Source: Vibrio gelatinilyticus
GTDB taxonomy: Bacteria > Pseudomonadota > Gammaproteobacteria > Enterobacterales > Vibrionaceae
Length of the DNA: 64,000 bases
Reading direction: 5' to 3'
Assembly (NCBI RefSeq): GCF_022836845.1
Contig: NZ_JAJNNZ010000008.1
Span: forward strand, 124,001-188,000
Positions 42,549 through 51,601 of the stretch are shown one piece after another. The notes below the pieces were generated by a model, which was not told the DNA's origin, ran no database searches, and saw only the letters and a list, made by a program, of their open reading frames with translations. Every line of letters begins with the position of its first letter. Position 1 is the first letter of the stretch. The translations under genes and the position numbers were made by a program.

Positions 42549-42575
42549 AAAAAGCACCTTGAAAGGTGCTTTTTT
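42549..42575. terminator. Bidirectional terminator after the coiled-coil lipoprotein gene
   Basis: AAAAAGCACCTT (42549-42560) pairs with AAGGTGCTTTTTT (42563-42575) around GA. It has T-rich ends on both strands and lies 35 bp past the lipoprotein stop. Confidence 0.8.
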
Positions 42576-42610
42576 AGATAAGGGTTTTCTATTGCCCTAG
42601 CTTAGCAATA

Positions 42611-43828
42611 CTACTGAGACTTCGCCTGCTTTTTAAGCGAGGAAACCAAACGTTCAAGGGTTTGGATTTGTTCCTCATTACGATCCATCTGAGCTCTCAT
42701 CAACTCTGAATGGCTGCTCGTCTGAGACACGATTATTGCTTGCTGCTCTGTTTGTTGCTCGAGCAAAGCAATACGCTCTTTTAACAGGGTGTTTTCTTTT
42801 GTCAATCGCTTGGCCTCATCAGCGTTTCGAAGAGACTCAACATCGGCCATTATTCGTTCTGATTGCTGCTCTAATGACTGATCTCGGTAGTCATTCCCCG
42901 TCGCCGCGATTGAAATGGCATGCAACTGCGATTCCGATTGCAACACAATTGGCTCAAATTTCGATTTTTCAATATCAATCATCTTTTTGACCGCAGCAAC
43001 CACAACGTTCAAGCGACGCAATTCGAAGTTAGCAGAATCCACCTGCTGCTTGAAGAGAGCAAAAGATCGCGGGTCTTTCTCGATCATTCGTACCAGCTTC
43101 GCAATTTCGCCCTCTACCCTTCCAAAGCTCAGAGGAGCCAGTTCGTGATACTTTGCTTTACTGAGTACATCAACTTCTTGTTGCAGCGGTACGGCATAAG
43201 TAGCCAACACGACCCGTACCTCTAATGCTTTCGCTTTAGACAAAAACGTTTCTTGAGAACTGGCCGCTTGCTCATCTTCCCCAACGACAAGATACTCAAA
43301 CAATCGCTCATAGTCTTTATAGGCGCTGTCATAGGCGTATCGGTAATACTGGCGCGCATTCAAAGAGTTCAGATAATCCATCTCTTCGATTGCAGGCCCC
43401 AGAATCTTATCAGCCCTAACTTTTAGCCTTTGGATAGCATTGAAGTGATACTCAACCGTGTTGATTCTATCCATAAAAGCGATTGAATACGTATCACTTG
43501 AAAATACCGAATGCTTGCTGTCTACCTGGCTTGGGTCTTTTCGAACTTCAATAAATAACTGATGCGCATTTTTCCATGCAGACATCATCTCCCTATAGTT
43601 TTCCGGAGCATAGATTTTCAAAAACTCAACACCTTCTAAAGATGTTGACCACTGAGCATGCACTTTCGCCAATTCTTGATACTGCTGGCTGCGAAATTCA
43701 GCCAGGGCTTCCGCAGATAAGTTGCTTTGCAAGTCGGTTTTTGATGGCGCAGACGCGCAGCCAACGAGCCCCAACGCTAAAATTAAAATTGCCCCATTAC
43801 GAATATTTCGCACTATTTGTCTCCACAA
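42611..43828 (-). CDS. Coiled-coil lipoprotein of unknown function
   Basis: I do not recognise this family. The N-terminus MWRQIVRNIRNGAILILALGL then VGCASAPS is a lipoprotein signal with Cys at about 24. The +2 residue is Ala, consistent with outer-membrane sorting. The remaining 380 residues are helical, with two parts: a mid-region rich in aromatic residues and Tyr (RQYYRYAYDSAYKDYERLFEYL) and a C-terminal heptad-like helix (TKENTLLKERIALLEQQTEQQ). There is no OmpA or LysM domain. The gene is alone, with its own terminator. A structural or stress-related envelope protein is possible; nothing more can be said. Confidence 0.7.
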   Translation of the reverse strand: MWRQIVRNIRNGAILILALGLVGCASAPSKTDLQSNLSAEALAEFRSQQYQELAKVHAQWSTSLEGVEFLKIYAPENYREMMSAWKNAHQLFIEVRKDPSQVDSKHSVFSSDTYSIAFMDRINTVEYHFNAIQRLKVRADKILGPAIEEMDYLNSLNARQYYRYAYDSAYKDYERLFEYLVVGEDEQAASSQETFLSKAKALEVRVVLATYAVPLQQEVDVLSKAKYHELAPLSFGRVEGEIAKLVRMIEKDPRSFALFKQQVDSANFELRRLNVVVAAVKKMIDIEKSKFEPIVLQSESQLHAISIAATGNDYRDQSLEQQSERIMADVESLRNADEAKRLTKENTLLKERIALLEQQTEQQAIIVSQTSSHSELMRAQMDRNEEQIQTLERLVSSLKKQAKSQ

Positions 43829-44091
43829 CTTTGAATACGCTAACTGACATCAATGGAGAGTAACTAGCTTTTTTGTCTGATTACAGAGAATATCCCACAA
43901 GCCCATCGGTCTTGTCCAAATGAATACATGCAGCCAGTGCTGTTTGATTAATTACTGAACAAATCTTCCTGAAAGTACTCTTCCTAGTAATATAAAGCGG
44001 TCAAATCTAACATTTTGTTGAATATTTCATTGCAGCAATACGTCAACCGTCTTATGTTGATTCCATAAAGACGCAATTTTGAGGTTTGTCT

Positions 44092-44331
44092 ATGAAATAC
44101 ACTAACGAAAACGTTTCACAACTTAACCTACTGCTTCAGTTCGACTTAAGTAGCGCCGCAACCGGCATAAAAGTTCATCAAGATGCATCACAGGATATGA
44201 GAAATGCTGTGCAATACCTCTACGAAAAAGGGTTGTGCACAATGCCTGACGGTGGGTATTTAACGGATGAAGGTATTGAGGTTGCAGAACACGCAGATAA
44301 GATCCTTCGAGTCCTTTCAGCAAAGTTATAA
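44092..44331 (+). CDS. TIGR02647 family small protein
   Basis: This 79-residue protein matches a conserved proteobacterial family (TIGR02647), recognisable from LNLLLQFDLSSAATGIKVHQDA and the MPDGGYLTDEGIEVAEHA end. The LTDEGIEVAEHADKIL segment looks like the wing and last helix of a winged-helix fold, so DNA or RNA binding is possible but unshown. Start at ATG 44092, seven bases after GAGG; an in-frame TTG at 44086 is weaker. Confidence 0.85.
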   Translation: MKYTNENVSQLNLLLQFDLSSAATGIKVHQDASQDMRNAVQYLYEKGLCTMPDGGYLTDEGIEVAEHADKILRVLSAKL

Positions 44332-44363
44332 CACCAATAGGCGACGCTGAAACAGTTATTGTC

Positions 44364-44400
44364 AAAAAAGGACAGTTAATTCTAAACGCTGTCCTTTTTT
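44364..44400. terminator. Bidirectional terminator between TIGR02647 gene and PACE gene
   Basis: AAAAAAGGACAG (44364-44375) pairs with CTGTCCTTTTTT (44389-44400) around a 13-nt loop. It serves both convergent genes. Confidence 0.85.
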
Positions 44401-44419
44401 ATATCGTTAAACTTTGTAA

Positions 44420-44881
44420 TTACTCGCTCTTTCCGCGCACTCCTTTCACACTGTCACTATTAGCGCCACGAGAGAAGAGCCATTGATATGGCTGGTATTT
44501 GTCATAAAGCCAATTGAAGATCGTGGTGTAGAAAAAGAAGAACACGAGAAACCCGCCTTCAATGACCACAGCGGCAAGCAGCCCCACCTGCAGGTACCAT
44601 GCGATCAATGGGATGGTAAAAAAGATCAAACCGCCTTCAAAACCCAACGCGTGTAATACTCTGAGTTTGGCACTGCGCTCCTCACGACGGGCACCATACC
44701 AACGATCAAACATCAAATTGTAGACATAGTTCCATGCCACAGCAAACACACTCATACCAATCCCAACTACCGCAAGCTCATACGATTGAGTGCCAGAAAA
44801 AAAAGATACAACAGGCACAATGATAGCGAGAGCTATCAATTCAAAGCTAAACGCGTGAAACATTCTCTCTATAAAATTCAT
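44420..44881 (-). CDS. PACE family multidrug efflux protein (AceI-like)
   Basis: This is a four-span inner-membrane protein of 153 residues, made of two related BTP (bacterial transmembrane pair) halves. The repeated motif R-x3-HA-x2-FE occurs as ERMFHAFSFE (about 5-14) and RVLHALGFEGG (about 75-85). FNWLYDKY after the last span and YVYNLMFDRW after the second are the matching second motifs. AceI exports chlorhexidine and related biocides, with cadaverine and putrescine as likely native substrates. It is divergent from a LysR gene, as aceI is from aceR, so the LysR protein is probably its regulator. Confidence 0.9.
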   Translation of the reverse strand: MNFIERMFHAFSFELIALAIIVPVVSFFSGTQSYELAVVGIGMSVFAVAWNYVYNLMFDRWYGARREERSAKLRVLHALGFEGGLIFFTIPLIAWYLQVGLLAAVVIEGGFLVFFFFYTTIFNWLYDKYQPYQWLFSRGANSDSVKGVRGKSE

Positions 44882-44978
44882 TTAGTTACCAACATAACCT
44901 GGATGTGATTGTTTTATATCGTCGATTATCTGTTAATATTTATGTTATGTGTAACTAGATACCATAAGTTAAACTGAT

Positions 44979-45863
44979 ATGTTAAGTATTGAGCAAATAG
45001 ACGCCTTTATCGCTACCGTAGATTGTGGCTCCTTCTCCGCAGCAGCGCGCAAGCTCGGGAAAGTGCAATCCGCCGTTAGCCAAAACATAATGAATCTCGA
45101 AATCGACTGCGGTATCGAACTCTTCGATCGCTCAGGTCGCTATCCAACACTTAATGACGCCGGACATAAACTACTGCCTTATGCAAGAGCCGTTTCTATG
45201 CAGCACAATCGGCTCAGTGAGCAGGCGTTCTCTCTTAGCCGTAAAGAACTTGAACCCATCATATTAGCGGTCGATGAAGGATTGCCACTTAACAAAATCA
45301 CTCCGATCATATGTAAATTGGTCGAGAGTGTTCCTCGGGTTCAAGTTGAATGTTTGCTGGCTTCGACAGCAGATATCATCGAAATGGTGCAGTCGGGTCG
45401 TGCCACTACCGGGCTTATTTTTGGCGAATATAGCGTACCCTTTTCACTTGATTTCGAAAACGTTGGTGCCATCGAATTTGATATCTATGTTGCCGCGGAT
45501 CACCCTCTCGCCCAAGCGGTGTCACCTCATATCGAAGTACTTTCACTGCATAGACAACTTGTTATAAGTTCAAGAAATTCAAACGAAAGTAGCCTGCACC
45601 AACTCTTAAGTCCCGATGTCTGGTTTTCCGACAGTTACGCTATGCTTATTGAATGGTGTAAAGCAGGACTAGGTTGGACATTCATCCCCTGCTATCTTGC
45701 TAAACAAGCTCTCAAAGAGGGAACGTTGATCCCAGTCCCCATCGAGTTTGAAAAGATCTCAGCGATCAGCAATGTTGAGCTAATACAACACTCAAGTAAA
45801 AGCAGCGATTTTGCGCATAAGAAGTTAAGAGAGTTAGTTAAATCTCTATTTGAGGGCATGTAA
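44979..45863 (+). CDS. LysR-family regulator, probable activator of the PACE gene
   Basis: This 294-residue protein has an N-terminal HTH (IDAFIATVDCGSFSAAARKLGKVQSAVSQNIMNLE) and a type-2 periplasmic-binding-like effector domain. The effector domain is typical but has no signature pointing to a ligand. The promoter region shared with the divergent PACE gene (44882-44978) is only 97 bp, typical of LysR autoregulation. It is followed with no gap by an epimerase gene (stop TAA then ATG). Confidence 0.88.
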   Translation: MLSIEQIDAFIATVDCGSFSAAARKLGKVQSAVSQNIMNLEIDCGIELFDRSGRYPTLNDAGHKLLPYARAVSMQHNRLSEQAFSLSRKELEPIILAVDEGLPLNKITPIICKLVESVPRVQVECLLASTADIIEMVQSGRATTGLIFGEYSVPFSLDFENVGAIEFDIYVAADHPLAQAVSPHIEVLSLHRQLVISSRNSNESSLHQLLSPDVWFSDSYAMLIEWCKAGLGWTFIPCYLAKQALKEGTLIPVPIEFEKISAISNVELIQHSSKSSDFAHKKLRELVKSLFEGM

Positions 45864-46703
45864 ATGAACGAAGCGAATATTTTGTTAATTGGCGCAGGTT
45901 GGCTTGGTCTCCCCTTAAGTCTCAAGCTAAAAAGCCATGGCTATAATGTGATTGCGACAAAAACCTCCTCTGACGGTCTCGAATTGCTCGATGAGCATCA
46001 GGTACAAGGTGCTGTTTGTGACCTCAATGACCGTTCTCTTGAGGGGTTAGCGGCTATCGAAGAACTGATAAAAACCAATATGATCGACATGATTATCGGT
46101 GCTTTTCCGCCAGGGTTTAGACAAGGTAGAGGTGAAGATTACAGCGAGCAATGGCAACAACTTGTCGAAGTAGCCAAAGCGTCTGATGTCAAAAAAATCA
46201 TTATGGTCAGTTCAACCACTGTCTACCCAGACAAAGCCGAGATCATGAACGAAGATATGGCCAGTTTACCGATTGCCATCAATAGCGAACATTTTAGTGA
46301 AAAAGCCAAAATCATGTTGCAGGCAGAAGAGCATGTAAGAAGCTCAACCCTTGACTATTGTATTGTACGTTGTAGTGGCCTTATTGGTCCCAATCGTCAC
46401 CCTTCTCGCTTTGCGACTAAACTTTCTTCCGTGAGTGACCAGGCTGCTGCCAATATGTTGCACCTGGATGATGCCATCGGCGCATTGATGTTTGCCACCA
46501 CCACGTTAAACAACTGCATCGTCAATGCCACGACACCGTCAACCTGTGATAAAGCAACATTCTATCGAGCGGCATTGCGCGCTGCTGGCCTTGATTCATC
46601 GTTGCCCAATGTTGTCTCCAAACCCGACAAAGTCATATCGAGCGAGAAATTGCAATCTCTAGGTTATCATTTTAAATTTCAGCATACCCTTGATGCTCTA
46701 TAG
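45864..46703 (+). CDS. NAD(P)-binding epimerase/SDR-like protein (YeeZ-like)
   Basis: This is a Rossmann-fold protein of 279 residues. The dinucleotide site is ILLIGAGWLGLPL (about 5-17, GxGxxG form GAGWLG). The extended-SDR catalytic Tyr-x3-Lys is not clear, so the usual activity is doubtful; VSSTTVYPDKAEIM has Ser-Tyr but no proper Lys spacing. It starts immediately after the LysR stop and is likely co-transcribed. YeeZ-like proteins have no assigned substrate. Confidence 0.75.
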   Translation: MNEANILLIGAGWLGLPLSLKLKSHGYNVIATKTSSDGLELLDEHQVQGAVCDLNDRSLEGLAAIEELIKTNMIDMIIGAFPPGFRQGRGEDYSEQWQQLVEVAKASDVKKIIMVSSTTVYPDKAEIMNEDMASLPIAINSEHFSEKAKIMLQAEEHVRSSTLDYCIVRCSGLIGPNRHPSRFATKLSSVSDQAAANMLHLDDAIGALMFATTTLNNCIVNATTPSTCDKATFYRAALRAAGLDSSLPNVVSKPDKVISSEKLQSLGYHFKFQHTLDAL

Positions 46704-46715
46704 ACAATCGAAAAC

Positions 46716-46748
46716 AAAAAAAGGAAGCCAGTTGGGCTTCCTTTTTTT
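46716..46748. terminator. Bidirectional terminator between epimerase gene and tdk
   Basis: AAAAAAAGGAAGCC (46716-46729) pairs with GGCTTCCTTTTTTT (46735-46748) around a 5-nt loop. It serves both convergent genes. Confidence 0.87.
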
Positions 46749-46766
46749 ACTACGACGCATCGCAAC

Positions 46767-47345
46767 TTAGCGACCCAACGCTTCTTTGTAATGTTGGCGA
46801 CAAACTGAAACGTATTTATCGTTTCCACCAATAGCGACTTGGTCACCTTCCGAAATCGCAACACCGTTTTCGTCAGTTCGAATCACCATATTTGCTTTAC
46901 GGCCACAGTGACAAATGGTTTTAAGTTCCACTAGCTTATCTGCCCAAGAAAGCAGGTACTTACTGCCCTCAAAAAGCTCACCAAGAAAATCGGTTCTCAA
47001 GCCATAACAAAGCACCGGGATATTGAGCTTATCAACCACTTCCGTTAACTGATAAACTTGCTCTTTTGACAAGAACTGGCACTCGTCAATCAAAACGCAG
47101 TGACGTTTTTCCTGAGCATGAATCGTTGCAATATCATCAAACAGGTTCGATTCAGATCCAAACAATTGCGCTTCCGATTGCAGACCAATACGTGAACTCA
47201 CCTTACCTACACCAAAACGATCATCCAAAGCGGCGGTGAAAATAACCGGGTTCATACCGCGTTCTTGATAGTTAAACGAAGACTGCAGTAAAGTCGTCGA
47301 TTTACCGGCGTTCATTGCCGAGTAATAAAAATACATTTGAGCCAA
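46767..47345 (-). CDS. tdk: Thymidine kinase
   Basis: This salvage enzyme phosphorylates thymidine and deoxyuridine. It has P-loop [13 protein letters not shown] (about 6-18), the catalytic Glu in LIDECQFL, and zinc ligands in CHCGRKANM and CRQHY near the C-terminus. It is the 190-residue class II type. I use the TTG at 47343-47345, which gives the family N-terminus [11 protein letters not shown]. The next ATG (47336) would cut three residues, and a longer in-frame ATG at 47372 lies at the T-tract of the cysS terminator. Confidence 0.93.
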   Translation of the reverse strand: MAQMYFYYSAMNAGKSTTLLQSSFNYQERGMNPVIFTAALDDRFGVGKVSSRIGLQSEAQLFGSESNLFDDIATIHAQEKRHCVLIDECQFLSKEQVYQLTEVVDKLNIPVLCYGLRTDFLGELFEGSKYLLSWADKLVELKTICHCGRKANMVIRTDENGVAISEGDQVAIGGNDKYVSVCRQHYKEALGR

Positions 47346-47372
47346 AACGAAATTCCAACTTCCAGAAACCAA

Positions 47373-47397
47373 AAAGAAGCCCCTGCAAGCAAGGGCT
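47373..47397 (-). terminator. Terminator after cysS
   Basis: AGCCCCTGC (47378-47386) pairs with GCAAGGGCT (47389-47397), with one mismatch and a tight loop. On the minus strand it is followed by TCTTTTTGG. It lies between cysS and tdk. Confidence 0.65.
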
Positions 47398-47405
47398 AAG
47401 AAATA

Positions 47406-48788
47406 CTATTTACGACGCCAGGTTGTCCCTTCTGGACCATCCTCAAGAACAATGCCCATTTCTGTTAGCTTGTCCCTTGCCATATCGGCATTTGCCCAGT
47501 CTTTGGACGCGCGTGAATCGTTACGCAACTTGATTAGCGCTTCGATTTCAGCAACTTCATCGTCACCTTCTGCATCACCTTGCAAGAATGAATCCGGCTC
47601 TTGATACAAAATACCAATCACGTCAGCAAGCTCGCGCATTACTGCACCTAACTCGCTCGCCGCTTGACCATCTTCAGCCTTGATTCGATTGATTTCACGC
47701 GCCATATCAAAAAGTACCGAATACGCCTCCGGTGTATTGAAGTCGTCATTCATGGCTTCTTTAAAGCGAGAAATATATTCATCGCCACCTTTAGGTGCCA
47801 CGCTTAAATCTAAACCGCGCAAAGAAGTATATAGACGCTCAAGAGCACTGCGCGCTTGTTTAAGGTTATCTTCGCTGTAGTTTAGCTGGCTACGGTAATG
47901 TCCTGACATTAGGAAGTAGCGAACCGTTTCTGGATCGTAATGCTCAAGCACATCGCGAATGGTAAAGAAGTTGCCCAAAGACTTCGACATCTTCTCTCTA
48001 TCGACCATCACCATGCCACTGTGCATCCATGTATTCACATACGGAGTGTCATGTGCACAGCACGATTGAGCGATCTCATTTTCGTGGTGAGGAAATTGCA
48101 GATCAGAACCACCGCCATGAATATCAAAATGATCGCCTAAAATTGAAGAGTTCATTGCAGAACATTCAATGTGCCAGCCTGGTCGACCTGCTCCCCATGG
48201 AGACTCCCAAGTTGGCTCTCCTGGCTTAGACATTTTCCACAGTACGAAATCCAGTGGGCTTTTCTTAGCGCGGTCTACATCAACACGAGCACCGGCTTGT
48301 AACTGTTCTAGGTCTTGCTTAGACAGCTTACCGTATTCGTCAAACTTACCCACTTCGAACATTACGTCACCATTGTCGGCAACATAGGCAAAACCACGTT
48401 CGATTAAGCGCTCAACAAGCTCAATGATTTCTTTAATAAACTCTGTCGCTCGTGGCTCAATATCTGGGCGTTTCATGTTAAGAGCATCAAAATCTGCATG
48501 CATCTCACCAATAAGGCGCTCGGTTAACGAATCACAACTTTCGCCATTCTCATTAGCGCGCTTAATAATCTTGTCGTCAATATCAGTGATATTACGTACA
48601 AACGTAAGATCATAGCCAGAGTATCTCAGGTAGCGAGAAACAACATCGAACGATACAAATGTGCGGCCATGGCCAATATGACAGAGATCGTAAATAGTGA
48701 CGCCACAGACGTACATGCCGACTTTGCCAGCTTGAATGGGTTTGAATTCCTCTTTTTGTCTCGTCAATGTGTTGTATATTTTTAGCAT
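47406..48788 (-). CDS. cysS: Cysteinyl-tRNA synthetase
   Basis: This class I aminoacyl-tRNA synthetase charges tRNA-Cys. The HIGH motif is CHIGHGRTF (about 36-44), preceded by the zinc Cys in [11 protein letters not shown]. The ERGGDPxRxxKxxPLDF-like region here reads [19 protein letters not shown], and GWHIECSAM and [10 protein letters not shown] follow. Length is 460 aa, normal. It is divergent from ppiB. Confidence 0.96.
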   Translation of the reverse strand: MLKIYNTLTRQKEEFKPIQAGKVGMYVCGVTIYDLCHIGHGRTFVSFDVVSRYLRYSGYDLTFVRNITDIDDKIIKRANENGESCDSLTERLIGEMHADFDALNMKRPDIEPRATEFIKEIIELVERLIERGFAYVADNGDVMFEVGKFDEYGKLSKQDLEQLQAGARVDVDRAKKSPLDFVLWKMSKPGEPTWESPWGAGRPGWHIECSAMNSSILGDHFDIHGGGSDLQFPHHENEIAQSCCAHDTPYVNTWMHSGMVMVDREKMSKSLGNFFTIRDVLEHYDPETVRYFLMSGHYRSQLNYSEDNLKQARSALERLYTSLRGLDLSVAPKGGDEYISRFKEAMNDDFNTPEAYSVLFDMAREINRIKAEDGQAASELGAVMRELADVIGILYQEPDSFLQGDAEGDDEVAEIEALIKLRNDSRASKDWANADMARDKLTEMGIVLEDGPEGTTWRRK

Positions 48789-48904
48789 GATCTCTATCTA
48801 GATAATTACGGTTTGAAATAGTTAGAGGCGATTATAACCCTATTCCCATTGAAGATGGAGGTCTAATCGCTACTTAATTGTTCATTCAAACCAGATTTCT
48901 TCAT

Positions 48905-48932
48905 TTGAATGTGCGCTAAGTTACGCTAAAAT
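48905..48932 (+). promoter_or_regulatory. Probable sigma-70 promoter of ppiB
   Basis: TTGAAT (48905-48910) and TAAAAT (48927-48932) are separated by 16 bp and lie about 40 bp upstream of the ppiB start. Confidence 0.4.
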
Positions 48933-48970
48933 CTCACTTTCAAATAAAAAACATGCAATAGGTATTTACC

Positions 48971-49465
48971 ATGATCACCCTTCACACCAATTTCGGCGAC
49001 ATCAAAATTCAATTGAACGAAGAAAAAGCACCAGAAACGAGCGCAAACTTTCTTCAATACTGCCGTGACGGTTTTTACGACAACACTCTTTTCCACCGTG
49101 TTATCGACGGATTTATGGTTCAAGGTGGCGGCATGACTTCTGGCCTTAAAGAGAAAGCAACTCGCTCTCCAATTAAGAATGAAGCAAACAACGGTCTTAG
49201 CAACAAAACCGGTACACTAGCTATGGCGCGTACAATGGAACCGCATTCTGCTAGCTCTCAGTTCTTCATCAACGTCAACGACAATACATTCCTAGACTTC
49301 CGCTCAGAAAGCTTAGACGGTTGGGGTTACTGTGTATTTGGTGAAGTCGTCGAAGGCATGGACATCGTTAACAAGATAAAAGGTGTTAGCACTGGTACTC
49401 TTGGCATGCACCAAGACGTGCCTTTAGAAGAAGTTGTCATCACTTCTACAACGATTCACGAATAA
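48971..49465 (+). CDS. ppiB: Peptidyl-prolyl cis-trans isomerase B (cyclophilin)
   Basis: This cytoplasmic cyclophilin of 164 residues catalyses proline isomerisation. Active-site residues are visible in [14 protein letters not shown] (Arg about 43), [20 protein letters not shown] and the [14 protein letters not shown] end. No signal peptide, hence PpiB not PpiA. It is followed 42 bp later by lpxH, with a hairpin between. Confidence 0.95.
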   Translation: MITLHTNFGDIKIQLNEEKAPETSANFLQYCRDGFYDNTLFHRVIDGFMVQGGGMTSGLKEKATRSPIKNEANNGLSNKTGTLAMARTMEPHSASSQFFINVNDNTFLDFRSESLDGWGYCVFGEVVEGMDIVNKIKGVSTGTLGMHQDVPLEEVVITSTTIHE

Positions 49466-49476
49466 GATCTTTTAGA

Positions 49477-49501
49477 GGGGGAGCGATTGCTCCCCCCTTT
49501 A
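49477..49501 (+). terminator. GC-rich hairpin between ppiB and lpxH
   Basis: GGGGGAGC (49477-49484) pairs perfectly with GCTCCCCC (49489-49496) around GATT, followed by CTTTATTTATT. It resembles a weak terminator or attenuator. Its 5' arm contains the only purine-rich stretch available as a ribosome site for lpxH. Confidence 0.55.
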
Positions 49502-49507
49502 TTTATT

Positions 49508-50266
49508 ATGACAACACTATTTATATCAGACCTACACCTGTCCCCTGCGACACCAGAGATCACAGCGTGTTTTATTAAGTTCATACGCGAAGAAGCCCCT
49601 CAAGCAGAAGCGTTGTATGTCTTGGGCGATCTCTTTGAGTTTTGGACCGGGGATGACGATAAATCGGACTTTGCCGAAACCATTCGCCAAGAATTTAAAG
49701 CACTAACAGACTCCGGTGTGAAGTGTTACTTCACTCAGGGAAATCGCGACTTTTTGTTGGGTAAACGTTTTTGCCAGCAAACTGGCGTCGAGCTGCTCGA
49801 CGATATGTCAGTGATTAACGTTTATGGCAAACGAGCCCTAGTTCTTCATGGTGACTTACTGTGCACTGAAGATGTTAAGTACCTGGCCTTTCGCGAAAAG
49901 GTTCATCAACCTTGGCTACAATGGGTTTTCAATCGGCTTCCTTTTTGGGTAAAAGAGAAAATTGTTTCTAAAGTTCAGGGCGAGATCCGCGATGACAAGC
50001 AGCACAAAGACCTCACCATTATGGATGTCACTCAAAGTGAAGTGGAAAGGGTCATGCGACAATATGACGTTAATTTGATGATTCACGGCCATACACACCG
50101 TCCTGATATCCATCGTTTCAAAGCAAACGGAGTAGAGTGTACCCGCATCGTTTTGGGTGATTGGTACGAACAAGGCTCTGTGCTTTTTTGCAATACTGAG
50201 ACAACAGAGCTTCAAACTCGCCCGTTCGAAGGCTCAAGCCGCGAACACGGCCAATTGTTGAGCTAG
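49508..50266 (+). CDS. lpxH: UDP-2,3-diacylglucosamine diphosphatase
   Basis: LpxH hydrolyses UDP-2,3-diacylglucosamine to lipid X in lipid A synthesis, at the inner face of the membrane. The calcineurin-like metal motifs are complete: DLHLSP (about 8-13), [19 protein letters not shown] and the final HGHTHRP. ATG 49508 yields the family N-terminus [12 protein letters not shown] (252 aa) but has no good ribosome site. An in-frame TTG at 49487 has GAGG eight bases upstream and would add seven residues. Confidence 0.94.
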   Translation: MTTLFISDLHLSPATPEITACFIKFIREEAPQAEALYVLGDLFEFWTGDDDKSDFAETIRQEFKALTDSGVKCYFTQGNRDFLLGKRFCQQTGVELLDDMSVINVYGKRALVLHGDLLCTEDVKYLAFREKVHQPWLQWVFNRLPFWVKEKIVSKVQGEIRDDKQHKDLTIMDVTQSEVERVMRQYDVNLMIHGHTHRPDIHRFKANGVECTRIVLGDWYEQGSVLFCNTETTELQTRPFEGSSREHGQLLS

Positions 50267-50343
50267 TCCGCAGAATCACAGATTGGTTTATGGGAAACGC
50301 CCATGACTTAGGTATGATTACCGGAACGTTTTTTGAGATCACG

Positions 50344-51585
50344 ATGCAGAAATTGAAGTACTCATACATCGCAAGGCAGCCCATCTTAGACAGGAAACAA
50401 AAAACTATCGGTTTTGAGCTACTGTTTAGGGATGGTCCGAACAATACATTTCCTGATATCGATCCAGATCTTGCTACAAATAGGCTACTTTCTGAGCACT
50501 TTCTAGCCACCCATTACAGTACGATAGGCGATAAACTTGGTTTCGTGAACTTTCCATACCAGAGCCTTATCAATAAAGTGCCAACTCTGTTTCCAAAAGA
50601 AAACCTTGTTGTTGAAGTTCTAGAGAGCTGCGAACCAACCCTCGAGCTATTAGAGTCAATAAAATCCATCGCCGATGCTGGCTATCAAATTGCGCTTGAC
50701 GATTTTGTTCCTCATAAAGCTTGGCTGCCTTTTCTGCCTTATGTTTCGATCATAAAAATTGATGTTCAGCAAACACCGATGGACAAAGCTCAACGCATTA
50801 TTGAGAAATTAGAGAACAAGAATATTATCTTTCTAGCCGAAAAAGTGGAAACTTACGAGGAATTCGAACAGGCAAAAAAAATTGGCTTTGACCAATTCCA
50901 AGGTTACTTTTTTAGCCGCCCTCAACTTATTCGTCGTAAACAAATAAAACCGTCTTTCCTCACAGTGGTCCAGCTGTGTAAAGAAATTGCGAACAAACAG
51001 ATCAATTTTGATGAGCTGGAACGCCTCATCTCACTAGATGTGACGCTGTCCTATAAGTTACTCACCTTTGTGAATTCTTCTTACCTTATTCGGGCAAAAA
51101 TTAAGTCTTTTAAACAAGCCCTCGTCTATTTGGGTGAAGACCGATTACGAAAGTTCATTTCATTAGTCGCAATCACCTCGACTCAAGATGACAAACCTGA
51201 TTCCTTGTATAGTTTATCGATCCAACGAGCAAAATTTTGTGAGCTGATTCTTCAAGATATGGGTTCTGAGAATGAGAAAGGCGCTGGCTTTCTGACCGGA
51301 ATATTCTCTTTGTTGGACTCTCTATTTGACCAACCTCTAGCTGATTTGGTTGAACAAATGCCAATAGATCACCAGGTAAAGTCCGCACTAACCGAAGGTA
51401 CGGGGACACTTGGAGATGTGTTAAAATTGGTCGTAAGTTACGAGTCGGCGAATTGGGATGAGGTGATCACACTGCGTGACAAACTTCATCTCCATGACGA
51501 ACGACTCTCTAAACATTATGATACCGCCATTCAGTGGACTGAAGAACTACTTACCCTTCAGCCTGATGCGACTCAAACCGCTTAA
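50344..51585 (+). CDS. EAL-HDOD signalling protein, probably no phosphodiesterase activity
   Basis: The protein has an N-terminal EAL-like domain (about 1-205 of 413) and a C-terminal HDOD domain (about 206-400), a YuxH-like architecture. Catalytic EAL reads EVL (91-93) and DDFG reads DDFV (119-121), so cyclic di-GMP cleavage is doubtful; it may bind the nucleotide or a partner. The HDOD part, ITFDELERLISLDVTLSYKLLTFVNS-like, is typical. Start at ATG 50344 (MQKLKYSYIARQP) has GAGAT upstream and gives the family N-terminus; a longer in-frame start at 50290 adds 18 residues. Confidence 0.87.
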   Translation: MQKLKYSYIARQPILDRKQKTIGFELLFRDGPNNTFPDIDPDLATNRLLSEHFLATHYSTIGDKLGFVNFPYQSLINKVPTLFPKENLVVEVLESCEPTLELLESIKSIADAGYQIALDDFVPHKAWLPFLPYVSIIKIDVQQTPMDKAQRIIEKLENKNIIFLAEKVETYEEFEQAKKIGFDQFQGYFFSRPQLIRRKQIKPSFLTVVQLCKEIANKQINFDELERLISLDVTLSYKLLTFVNSSYLIRAKIKSFKQALVYLGEDRLRKFISLVAITSTQDDKPDSLYSLSIQRAKFCELILQDMGSENEKGAGFLTGIFSLLDSLFDQPLADLVEQMPIDHQVKSALTEGTGTLGDVLKLVVSYESANWDEVITLRDKLHLHDERLSKHYDTAIQWTEELLTLQPDATQTA

Positions 51586-51601
51586 CACCACGAGTTAATC
51601 T

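Noticed and set aside
49477..49501. A metabolite riboswitch upstream of lpxH
   Set aside because: The spacer is only 42 bp, too short for a known aptamer. A simple hairpin is all that is visible.
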